From: Nannocystis bainbridge
GTDB taxonomy: Bacteria > Myxococcota_A > Polyangia > Nannocystales > Nannocystaceae
NCBI RefSeq assembly: GCF_028368995.1
Contig: NZ_JAQNDL010000001.1
Span: 1,922,001-1,986,000, forward strand
DNA length: 64,000 nt
Direction: 5' to 3'
The notes beneath the pieces were generated by a model. The model made no database searches. It saw only the letters and a program-made list of their open reading frames with translations, and was not told where the DNA came from. Below, one piece after another: positions 17,771 to 27,595 of the stretch. The position numbers and the translations under genes were made by a program. Every line of letters begins with the position of its first letter. The stretch's first letter is position 1.

Positions 17771-18571
17771 TCACTTCGGCGCCAGCTTCGCCTTCGGATA
17801 CAGCACGATCTCGATGCGGCGGTTCTTCGCCTTCGACTTGCTGCTCGGGCGGTACTGACCGAACGCGACCGCGGCCAGCCGCGACGGATCGATCTTCGTC
17901 TCGTCCTGAAGATAGTGGACGACGGTCAGCGCGCGCGCGGCCGACAGCTCCCAGTTGGTGACGAACGGCAGCACCGCGTCGTTGGGGGCCGGCGGCTCCT
18001 CGCCCTTCGCGGCCTTCGGGTCGGCCTTGGCGGTCTTGTCGGCCTTGTCGCCCTTCTTGGCCTTGGCCTCTTCGCCCTTCTTCGGCTTGCGAATCACGAT
18101 CGGCGAGTCGTCGGTGTGCCCCTGAACCCACACTTGCTTGTCCTCGATGTCCTTCAGGGCCGCGCCGACCTGCGCCAGCACCTCGCGGCCGTTGTCGGTG
18201 AGGTCGGCCTCGCCGACCGGGAACAGGATCTTGTCGATCAGCTCGACGCGGACCATCCCGTCCTCGGTGGTGACGTCGCCGAACTTGCCGACCACCTCGG
18301 TCAGCTTCTTCTGCAGCGCCTCGGCCTCGTCGGCCTTGACCTTGAGCTCGGTCTCCGACTTGCGCAGGACCTCGCCTTCGGCCTTCTGCGCGTCGAGCTC
18401 GCGCTTGGCCGCGGCCAGCTCTTCCTCGAGCTGCTGCACCCGCGGGTTCGCGCCGGGCTCGGCCTCGCGTGAAGCTGCGGAGCCGGACCCGCCCGGTTGC
18501 TGCGCGCCGCAGGCAGAGCCTGCGATGAATGCCGCGACGGCGACGACTGCACGGAGATGCTTGTTCGGCAT
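17771..18571 (-). CDS. OmpA/MotB-domain lipoprotein
   Basis: A 266-aa protein from ATG 18571. Lipobox GSAC at about residue 19, a coiled coil (about 45-95, VQQLEEELAAAKRELDAQK), then an OmpA-like peptidoglycan-binding domain (DKILFPVGEADLTDNGREVLAQVGAAL, VQGHTDDSPI, NWELSAARALTVVHYL, AFGQYRPSSKSKAKNRRIEIVL). A Lys/Ala-rich loop of about 30 residues is inserted after the TDD motif. It links an outer-membrane lipid anchor to the cell wall. Confidence 0.85.
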   Translation of the reverse strand: MPNKHLRAVVAVAAFIAGSACGAQQPGGSGSAASREAEPGANPRVQQLEEELAAAKRELDAQKAEGEVLRKSETELKVKADEAEALQKKLTEVVGKFGDVTTEDGMVRVELIDKILFPVGEADLTDNGREVLAQVGAALKDIEDKQVWVQGHTDDSPIVIRKPKKGEEAKAKKGDKADKTAKADPKAAKGEEPPAPNDAVLPFVTNWELSAARALTVVHYLQDETKIDPSRLAAVAFGQYRPSSKSKAKNRRIEIVLYPKAKLAPK

Positions 18572-19214
18572 GGCGAAAGCGTAGCGGACTCGCGGCCGGC
18601 GCGGGAGCCCGCGATCGTCGATCGGCTCCGCGGGCCACGGTCGGGGTCGCTGGCCCGCACGCGAGCTCGCGGGGCCTGCGCCGAATGTGACACTATGGTC
18701 ATTGTAGCGGACGGGCCGCGCCCGCGTTTGCCGCCCTCGGGTCGCGATGTCCGCCGACCGGTCGGCTCGGACACGGCGTTGCGCGGCCGCTCCGGTGACG
18801 TCGATCACGGCTATCATTCAGCGATCGGGCGATCACCGGCGATCGGGAATTACCCGCAGCGTTCGTCGCGCAATGTGCGGACTCCCCGCGAAGGGGCGGA
18901 GATACACACAGCATAATCCCGAGGATCAGCGCGGAGTTCTCCCGCGTGGGGGCCTAGGGCCGCACGAAGAACATCGTTGGGGGCGCCGTTGCACCGTCCT
19001 CACGGACGGATCACGACTATCGGGCGTGATCGGCGTGACTACGAGCGGACGTGACGACGAAAAAATAACTGGGCCTGAACGGGGCCGATCGTGCATTCTC
19101 AGTACCACTTCGGGGCGCGAATGGCGCCTCCGAGTGAGCGCATTCGTACGCGCGGACGAATGCGCGTCCGTCCACCATTCCATTGGTCATTACCCGCAAT
19201 ACAGAGAGAACGTC
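18572..19214. promoter_or_regulatory. divergent regulatory spacer upstream of the graspetide precursor
   Basis: 643 bp without a convincing gene between the OmpA-like gene and the precursor. ATTACCCGCA occurs at 18849-18858 and again at 19189-19198, the second copy just 16 bp before the precursor ATG. A perfect hairpin sits at 19138-19165. GAGAG at 19204-19208 is the likely ribosome site for the ATG at 19215. The spacer presumably holds the cluster promoter; I cannot assign -35/-10 boxes with confidence. Confidence 0.5.
19138..19165 (+). promoter_or_regulatory. 10-bp hairpin in the leader of the graspetide precursor
   Basis: GCGCATTCGT (19138-19147) and ACGAATGCGC (19156-19165) are perfect complements around an 8-nt loop, 49 bp before the precursor start. 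It could be an operator palindrome or a 5'-UTR hairpin. Confidence 0.5.
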
Positions 19215-19439
19215 ATGAAGAACGACAAGAAGAGCAAGAAGCAGCTGAAGGACCTGTTCATCGAGGACCTCGGCCAGGTCACCGGCGGCAAGGGCCCGAT
19301 CTACACCACGCTCGCCCTCGGCGAGGAGGGCCCGGAGCCCACCACGCTCGCCATCGGCGAGGAGGACCCGCCGATGACCACCCTCGCCATCGGCGAGGAG
19401 GGCGGCGGCCCGACCACCAAGGCGCTGGGCGAGGAATAG
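19215..19439 (+). CDS. graspetide (plesiocin-type omega-ester peptide) precursor
   Basis: A 74-aa peptide. Leader 1-25: Lys-rich start, then LKDLFIEDLGQV and TGG, combining the LFIEDL ligase-recognition motif known from plesiocin-type leaders with a double-glycine site; hydrophobic residues fall at -4 (V22), -7 (L19), -12 (L14) and -15 (L11), as C39 peptidases require. The core holds four copies of TTxxxxEE at T31, T43, T55 and T67, an exact 12-residue period: TTLALGEE, TTLAIGEE, TTLAIGEE, TTKALGEE. By family chemistry each core gets two Thr-Glu side-chain esters, so up to eight, giving four bicyclic hairpins. The peptide ends on the last Glu. Plesiocin itself is a serine protease inhibitor; the same activity is inferred here. 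Confidence 0.93.
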   Translation: MKNDKKSKKQLKDLFIEDLGQVTGGKGPIYTTLALGEEGPEPTTLAIGEEDPPMTTLAIGEEGGGPTTKALGEE

Positions 19440-19446
19440 CCCGTCT

Positions 19447-19485
19447 GCGAGCGCCGGGGGCGGCTCGTCTGCCCCCGGCGCTCGC
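19447..19485 (+). terminator. 15-bp hairpin between precursor and macrocyclase genes
   Basis: GCGAGCGCCGGGGGC (19447-19461) and GCCCCCGGCGCTCGC (19471-19485) pair perfectly around a 9-nt loop, starting 7 bp after the precursor stop. There is no T-run. It is placed to act as a leaky terminator or mRNA stabiliser, so that more precursor than enzyme is made. Confidence 0.75.
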
Positions 19486-19539
19486 CGCTTCGTCCGCGTC
19501 GCTCGCCCCTGCAACCTCGTACTCTCCAGGCGTTTTTCC

Positions 19540-20487
19540 ATGTCCGATTCTCCGATCGTCATCGTCGGCTCGCTCCAAGATCCGCACGCGGCCGCCGTCT
19601 TCGAGGGAGTGCGCGCCCGCGGCTGCGAGCCGGTGGTGCTCGACGCCCAGCAGTTCCCGGAGGACCTGCCGATCGCGCTCGGCGAGGCGCCCGAGGACAT
19701 CGTGATCGCGGGCCGCCGCGTCGGTCGCCCCGCGGCCGTGTACGTGCGCAGCCTCTACCAGAGCCCCGCGGCCTACGGCGTCGACGCCGACGAGGCCATG
19801 AAGGAGGACTGGCGGCGCACGACCCTGGCGTTCCGCGAGCGCTCGACCCTGCTGTCGGCGATCCTGCTGCGCTGGGAGGCGCTGGGCGCCGCGTTCTACA
19901 ACCCGACGGGCACCGCCCACAACATCACCAAGCCGTACCAGATCGCGCTGCTGCAGGCCGCCGGCCTGCCGGTGCCGGCCACGCTGTGGACCAACGATCC
20001 CGCGGCGGTGCGGCGGTTCTGCGACCTCCACGGCGACGTCGTCTACAAGCCGGTCGCCGGCGGCGCCGCGACCCGCAAGGTCGAGGCCAAGGACCTCGTC
20101 GACGAGCGCCTGGACAAGCTCCAGGCCGCGCCGGTGTGCTTCCAGGAGCTGCTGCCGGGCGACGACGTGCGCGTCTACGTGATCGACGGCGCCGTCGTGT
20201 GCGCCCTGCGGATCGTCACCGACGCGATCGATTTCCGCCAGAACGAGCAGCGCATCGAGCCGATCGCGCTCGACGACGCCGTCGCCCGCGAGTGCGTGCG
20301 CGCGGCCGAGATCATCGGCCTGCGCTACACCGGCATGGACATCAAGGCCGACCGCCACGGCCGCTCCAGGATCCTCGAGCTGAACCCCTCGGCGATGTTC
20401 CTCGGCTTCGAGGCCCGCGCCGGCGTCGACATCCGCGGCCCGCTGTGCGACGCTCTGCTCGCGCATCGGGGCCGACGCGGCGCCTGA
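19540..20487 (+). CDS. ATP-grasp graspetide macrocyclase (MvdD/PsnB-like)
   Basis: A 315-aa protein, the usual size for this ligase family. It activates core Glu side chains as acyl-phosphates and forms esters with core Thr. Visible features: NPTGTAHNITKPYQIALLQAAGLPVPATL (about 128-155), nucleotide-binding VVYKPVAGGAATRKV (about 167-181), FQELLPGDDVRVYVI (about 202-216), RQNEQRIEPIAL (about 235-246), and metal-binding ILELNPSAMFLGFE (about 277-290). The precursor gene is 100 bp upstream and the export genes follow directly, so the substrate assignment is strong. Confidence 0.92.
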   Translation: MSDSPIVIVGSLQDPHAAAVFEGVRARGCEPVVLDAQQFPEDLPIALGEAPEDIVIAGRRVGRPAAVYVRSLYQSPAAYGVDADEAMKEDWRRTTLAFRERSTLLSAILLRWEALGAAFYNPTGTAHNITKPYQIALLQAAGLPVPATLWTNDPAAVRRFCDLHGDVVYKPVAGGAATRKVEAKDLVDERLDKLQAAPVCFQELLPGDDVRVYVIDGAVVCALRIVTDAIDFRQNEQRIEPIALDDAVARECVRAAEIIGLRYTGMDIKADRHGRSRILELNPSAMFLGFEARAGVDIRGPLCDALLAHRGRRGA

Positions 20488-20495
20488 GGGACACC

Positions 20496-21455
20496 GTGAG
20501 CGAGCCCAGAAACCACGAGGCGGACCAGGCCGCGCGGCGCGTCGTGTTTCGCGACGCCGCCCTCGCGGCCCACCGCGGCGCCTCGCGGCCCGGGCACCCG
20601 CTGCACATCGTCCCCACCTGGACGCGCTGGGCCGTCACCGTGACCCTCTTGCTGGTCGGCGCCGGCCTGGTGTTCGCCGCCACCGTGCGCGTCGGCGAGT
20701 ACGCCGAGGGCCGCGCGGTGGTCCGCCGCGAGGGTCGGCTCGTCGTCACCACCTCCGCCTCCGGCACCGTGCAGAGCATCCCCGTGCGCCTCGGCCAGCG
20801 CGTCGAGGCCGGCGAGGTGCTGGTGCGCCTCGACGACGCCTCGCAGCGGGCCGAGCTCGCGCGCGTCGAGCGAGAGTACGAGCAGCGCCTGGTCGAGCTG
20901 CTGCGGGCCCCCGCCGACGACACCCGGCGCGAGCGCCTGGCCGCGCTCGACGGCCAATTGCAGCTCGCGCGCGCGCGGGCGGCCGAGCGCTCGGTGGTCG
21001 CGCCGGAGCCCGGCGTGGTGTCCGACGTGCGCGTGCGCCCGGGCCAGGCGCTGGCGCCCGGCGACGCCGTCGTCGCGGTCGAGCAGGACGCCGCCCAGAC
21101 CGTCGTCGTCGGCCTGTTCCCCGGCCACTACCGGCCGCTGCTCGGCGCCGCCGACACCCGCCTGTCGCTCGCGCTCGAGGGCTTCCCCGACAGCCGCCAG
21201 GACGTCGTCGTGCGCACGGTCGCCGACGAGGTCGTCGGTCCGGCCGAGGCCATGCGCTACCTCGGCCGCGACCGCGAGGGCGCGCTCGACCTCAGCGGCC
21301 CGGTGGTGGTCGTCGTCACCGTCTTGCCGGCCGACACCTTCGTCGCCGACGGCACCGAGTACCGCGTCTACGACGGCATGCAGGGCACGCTCGAGGCCAA
21401 GGTGCGCTCGGCGACGCTGCTGGAGACCCTGGTCCCGGCGCTGCAACAACTCTGA
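20496..21455 (+). CDS. HlyD-family membrane-fusion protein of the graspetide exporter
   Basis: A 319-aa protein from GTG 20496, with GAGGGA overlapping the ligase stop just upstream. One transmembrane segment (about 46-68), then barrel-sandwich halves (GTVQSIPVRLGQRVEAGEVLVRLDD and ERSVVAPEPGVVSDVRVRPGQALAPGDAVVAVEQ) flanking a short helical hairpin (about 130-165), then a beta-barrel region. It would bridge the ABC exporter to the outer envelope. The hairpin is short compared with HlyD itself. Confidence 0.85.
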   Translation: MSEPRNHEADQAARRVVFRDAALAAHRGASRPGHPLHIVPTWTRWAVTVTLLLVGAGLVFAATVRVGEYAEGRAVVRREGRLVVTTSASGTVQSIPVRLGQRVEAGEVLVRLDDASQRAELARVEREYEQRLVELLRAPADDTRRERLAALDGQLQLARARAAERSVVAPEPGVVSDVRVRPGQALAPGDAVVAVEQDAAQTVVVGLFPGHYRPLLGAADTRLSLALEGFPDSRQDVVVRTVADEVVGPAEAMRYLGRDREGALDLSGPVVVVVTVLPADTFVADGTEYRVYDGMQGTLEAKVRSATLLETLVPALQQL

Positions 21456-21470
21456 GATCGGCCGCCCGTC

Positions 21471-23678
<2,208 letters not shown>

Positions 23679-23714
23679 CGCTCCCGTACAAAATGGATGC
23701 TCGTTCGGACATGT

Positions 23715-23883
23715 CCCTCTCGACATGCCCCGAGAGACATCTCGACACCTCGACCGGCGCGGGCTTGCGAACCCGGCAGCGTCATGCCGCGCTGCCCGAC
23801 CGGCCACAGCCGCCGCGCTCGCCCGCCCGCCGGCGATTCGTCGCCACGGCACGACATGTCCTCGCGGACATGTCCTTCGTGCC
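23715..23883. repeat. CATGTCC-family palindromes before the second HlyD gene
   Basis: GGACATGTCC lies near 23717-23726. A compound hairpin spans 23848-23883: ACATGTCC (23854-23861), loop TCGC, GGACATGT (23866-23873), enclosed by GGCACG (23848-23853) and CGTGCC (23878-23883). The ATG at 23870 of the next gene lies inside the hairpin, so the structure could limit its translation. Confidence 0.6.
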
Positions 23884-24727
23884 ATGCCTGCTCGCCGCCC
23901 TGCTCGCCGCCTGCAGCGAGCCCGCGCCCGCACGGGTCGACGCCGCCCCGGCCGAGCACCGCCCCGCGTCCACCACCGCGCCCGCCCTCGCCCCCGCGCC
24001 GATGGTCGGCGTGCTGGTGCCCGAGGCCGAGGTCGTGCTGGTCTCGTCCGGCTTCTCGCGGCTGGAGCGGCTCGACCTCGAGGTCGGCGACCACGTCGAC
24101 CAGGGGGAGGTCGTCGCCGAGATGGACGTGCGCGGCGATCGCAGCGAGCTCGCGGCCGCGACCGCCGCGTGGAAGGCCTCGAGCGCCGAGCTCGAGCGGC
24201 TCGAGCTCGAGCTCGATCGGGCCCGGGTCACCCGCGCCGACGTCGAGCAGCTCGAGGACTACGTCTCGCGCGCCGAGCTCCGCGAGCAGCGCTACGCCGA
24301 GAAGCTCGCGGCCGCCCGCAAGCGCGGGGCCGGGGCCTCGATGTCGCAGCAGCGCAGCAAGATGGAGGAGGCCACCGCGCGGATCGCCGAGGCCGAGCTG
24401 CGGGCCCCGTTCGCCGGCGTCATCGCCAGCCGCCACGTCGACGCCGGCGCCACCTTGACCGCTGGCGAGCCGGTCGTGCGCCTGATCTCCGACGCCCGCG
24501 TGCTCCGCTTCGCCGTCCCCGAGGCCCGCAGCCAGGCCCTGCGCCTCGGCGCCCCCGTCAGCGTGCGCTTCGCCGGCGGCCCCGAGGTCGCCGCCGAGGT
24601 GATCACGATCGCCCCCGAGATCGAGGTCGGCACCCGGCTGATCTTCGCCGAGGCGCGCCTCGCCGGCGACCAGGCCGCGGCCCTGCGCGTCGGCACCGTC
24701 GCCGAGGTCCGCTTCGCCGGCGACTGA
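23870..24727 (+). CDS. HlyD/RND-type adaptor lipoprotein
   Basis: A 285-aa protein from ATG 23870. Signal and lipobox (LLAALLAAC, C15). A lipoyl-like half (GFSRLERLDLEVGDHVDQGEVVAEMD), a long helical hairpin (about 90-165), the second half (LRAPFAGVIASRHVDAGATLTAGEPVVRLIS), then a barrel (LRFAVPEARSQALRLGAPVSVRFAGG). The lipid anchor resembles RND adaptors such as AcrA rather than the membrane-spanning HlyD upstream. Its place directly after the exporter suggests a second adaptor of the same export route. It is separated by a 190-bp spacer with palindromes. Confidence 0.8.
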   Translation: MSFVPCLLAALLAACSEPAPARVDAAPAEHRPASTTAPALAPAPMVGVLVPEAEVVLVSSGFSRLERLDLEVGDHVDQGEVVAEMDVRGDRSELAAATAAWKASSAELERLELELDRARVTRADVEQLEDYVSRAELREQRYAEKLAAARKRGAGASMSQQRSKMEEATARIAEAELRAPFAGVIASRHVDAGATLTAGEPVVRLISDARVLRFAVPEARSQALRLGAPVSVRFAGGPEVAAEVITIAPEIEVGTRLIFAEARLAGDQAAALRVGTVAEVRFAGD

Positions 24728-24860
24728 ACGCATGCCTCTCGGGACATGCCCCAAAGAACATGTCTTCAAATTTATGTTCACTCAAACGCGAACGATCCGC
24801 CGGTCGCCCGTTCGCCGCTGAGCCCTCGTGCCGCCGCGCCATCCGCGATAAGGTCGTGGC

Positions 24861-25140
24861 GTGGGCCTCTTCGACCTCTTCAAGCGCAAGGCCGCGGCCG
24901 ACCAACCGCCGCGCCGACCAGCCCTGCCCGCCCGCCCTCGCGCGACCAGGCCGACTGGCAACGCCGGCTGCTGGAACACGCCCATCAGTGCCACGCCGCC
25001 CGACCGATCCCCGCGCGCGAGGTCATGGACCCGGCACTCTGTGGGGCCCGCGCCACGGGCTGCAGGTCGAGAACCTGTGGAGCTGGGACGGATCGCAGCT
25101 CGACCTCGTCGAGGAGGCGATCGCCCACCAGCGCTACTGA
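24861..25140 (+). pseudogene. small gene broken by two frameshifts
   Basis: A coding-like N-terminus (GLFDLFKRKAAA) starts at GTG 24861. The sense then continues in a second frame (DWQRRLLEHAHQCHAARPIPAREVMDPAL, given here in two parts by frame) and finally a third frame (LWGPRHGLQVENLWSW, then DGSQLDLVEEAIAHQRY, stop at 25140). Two missing single bases, one near 24940 and one near 25040, would restore a protein of about 93 aa. It is either decayed or carries sequencing errors. Family unknown. Confidence 0.6.
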
Positions 25141-25220
25141 CCGACCTCGTCCAATGATTTTCTCGCGTTCGTCGCGCGCCGAGAAACCTCCCGCCCGCCG
25201 CGCGCATCCGAGACACATCC

Positions 25221-25829
25221 ATGCTTCGCCCCCTCCTGTGTTCGCGCCGACGTCTGGGCGCCGCGCTCGGCCTGGCGGGCCTGCTCGCCCTGCCGACGAG
25301 CGCCTGCAAGCCCGCCACGCCCTCCACCGCCCCCGCGTCGGCCCCCGAGCCCGAGGCCGCCGTGGCCCTCACCACCGTCCTCTTCACGCGCCACGGCGAG
25401 AAGGCCACCGACGATCCGCGCGATCCGGGCCTGAGCCCCGCCGGTGAGGCGCGCGCGCAGGCGCTGGCCGCCCTGCTCGTGCGCGCCGGCGTCACCCACC
25501 TGTTCGCCAGCGAATACCGGCGCACCCAGGCGACCCTGCGCCCGCTCGCCGACGCCACCGGCGTGCAGATCGCCGTCCTGCCCGCCGGCGCCCCGCAGGA
25601 GCTCGTCGCGGCCCTGCGCGCGCTCCCGGCCGGGGCGGTGGCGGTCGTCGCCGGCCACTCCAACACCGTGCCCGGCCTCGTCGAGGCGCTCGGCGGCCAG
25701 GTGCGCGACACCGTCGAATCTGGCGGCCAGCCGAACCTCCCCGACGACGCCTACGATCGCCTGTTCGTCGTCACCCTGCCGGGCGCGCGCGGCCAGGTCC
25801 ACACGCTCGAGCTGCGCTACCGCCCGTGA
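25221..25829 (+). CDS. histidine phosphatase (phosphoglycerate mutase-like) lipoprotein
   Basis: A 202-aa protein. Signal with a lipobox-like TSAC (C29) and an Ala/Pro/Ser linker. The phosphatase core has the catalytic FTRHGEK (about 56-62), YRRTQATLRPLA and the second His in AGHSNTVPGLVEAL, the RHG and GH motifs of the branch-2-like small histidine phosphatases (SixA/PGAM type). The short size and export suggest a periplasmic phosphatase with an unknown phosphoester. Confidence 0.85.
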   Translation: MLRPLLCSRRRLGAALGLAGLLALPTSACKPATPSTAPASAPEPEAAVALTTVLFTRHGEKATDDPRDPGLSPAGEARAQALAALLVRAGVTHLFASEYRRTQATLRPLADATGVQIAVLPAGAPQELVAALRALPAGAVAVVAGHSNTVPGLVEALGGQVRDTVESGGQPNLPDDAYDRLFVVTLPGARGQVHTLELRYRP

Positions 25830-25844
25830 GCCGCGCCGGCGCGG

Positions 25845-27040
25845 TCACGCCTCGAACAGGTCCGCGTCCGGATCTCGCTCGCCCCGGATCGCCGCCGCCA
25901 CGATCTCGCTGGCGATCGCCGAGTACGTGATGCCATTGCCGCCGAACCCCATCACCGCCCACGCGTGCGGCAGCCCGGGCACCGCCGCGATGCGCGGCAG
26001 CCCGGTGGCGCTGGTCCCGAACGCGCCGGCCCAGCGGTGTTCGACCTTCAGCGTCAATGCCGGCAGCAGCTCGCCCAGCGCCGCCACCACCTGCGCGCAT
26101 TTGCGGCGCAGCCGCTCCGGGTCGGCGTGGGCCGTCGGCCCGTCCTCGTCTTCGCCGCCGGCCACCACCCGGCCGTCGGGCGTGGTCCTCACATACAGGT
26201 ACGGCGACGACGCCTCCCACACCAGCGTGCGCTTCAGCCACTCCGGGCAGCGCGTGCGCGGCCGCGACGCCAGCGCCCAGGTCGACACCACCTTCGCCCC
26301 GTCGGTCGGCACGCACTTCGGGAATTCATAGCCGCAGCAGAACACCACCGCCCGGGCGCGCACCGCCGGCCCCGCCGTCGTCGTCAGCGTCACCCCCTCC
26401 GGATCGCCGAAAGCCTCCGCCACCTCGACCGGCGATCGATCGCCCGGCGCAGCAGCCCTGCCGTCAATCGCCCCGGGTCGGCGCAAGCTGACCCTTCGGA
26501 CAGGATCGCCCCCGTGCGCGGCACCGCGAACCGCTCGCGCAGCTCCTCCGCCGCCACGAACCGGCTGGGCAGCCCCAGCTCGGCCCGCGCCGCCGCCTCC
26601 TCCTCCAGCGCCCGCGCTCCGTACAGGTCACCGGCCACGTACAGCGTCGCCCGCGGCTGCAGCCCGCAGCGGATCCGATCCTCGGCCACGATCTCGCGCA
26701 GCGCCGCCACCCCCGCGTACGAGCGCGCATAGGCCCGCCGCGCCCGCGCCGGACCGACGCGCCGTCCCAGGTCGACCAGCGAGCGATCGATCTCCCACTG
26801 GATCAGCGCCGTCGAAGCGATCGTCGAGCCCATCAGCGGCGCCCGGCGGTCGAGCACCGCCACCGTGTGATCGCGGGCCAGCTCGCGGGCCATCAGCGCC
26901 CCGCTGACGCCCGCGCCGACCACCGCCACATCGACCGCGATCGCCTCCGTCAGCGGCCGCACCGGCACCCCGAGGCCCGGGCTGAGGGTCCACAACGAGC
27001 GGCCGGTACGGAGATTTCGCTCGCGGGTGAGACGGGCCAT
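25845..27040 (-). pseudogene. FAD-dependent amino-acid oxidase/DadA-like oxidoreductase, frameshifted
   Basis: From ATG 27040 the frame encodes an FAD-binding N-terminus (VDVAVVGAGVSGALMARELA, DRRAPLMGSTIASTALIQWEID) as far as GRLTAGLLRRAID near 26425. The C-terminal half (SPVEVAEAFGDPEGVTL, RAVVFCCGYE, LPRIAAVPGLPHAWAVMGFGGNGITYS) continues in another frame to 25845. The break lies at a GATCGATC run near 26430-26440; one missing base, or one lost GATC, would restore the frame, although a few family residues also seem absent there. Either a true pseudogene or an assembly error. Gene order gives no substrate. Confidence 0.7.
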
Positions 27041-27595
27041 GCGCGCGGACGGGCAAGCTAACACAGTTCTGTCCGGCCCACCGGGCCCGCGCCGCGGCCG
27101 AGTCCGGTGCATCGATTCAGGACACGCGTCGCGCCTCGGTCTCGGCCCGCGATCGCGACCGCCGCGACAGCACTGCTCGCTCCGCCGAGATCTCTCCTGC
27201 GTCCCCACGACGGGCCCCGTGGCAGGCAGCGAGCACGCGTCCAATCACGTCAGGGCGCGCGTGCGCACGAGCGAGCCAAACCGGCGACCAGCCTCTGGCG
27301 GAGCGGCGTCATCCACCTGCCATTGCCCGCGCGCCCGCCCCCGCAAACTCGTGCCATTGCCCCGCAGATTGCCACGACTCGCCGGTCGTACGAAATCGCG
27401 CCACCACTCATTATGCCTTCTTCACAGGCAGACTGGCGCACCGGCCATTCACGCTAGGACAAGTGCGTGTATCTCCGCCAGACTCTGCAGTTTGCCCACC
27501 CTGGCATCAACCCTACAGCTACCTCTACAAAGCTTCTCCCTGCAAATTTGCATCATCTTTGACGCCCTGTCGTCCGTGGCGCCCCGACCCGGCGT
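27041..27595. other. intergenic, lower-GC promoter region of the histidine kinase
   Basis: 555 bp between divergent genes. The last 250 bp are less GC-rich than the surroundings, as expected for a promoter. I recognise no gene, repeat or strong hairpin. Confidence 0.4.

Noticed and set aside
18572..19214. A second graspetide precursor upstream of the first
   Set aside because: No TTxxxxEE or LFIEDL motif appears in any frame of this spacer.
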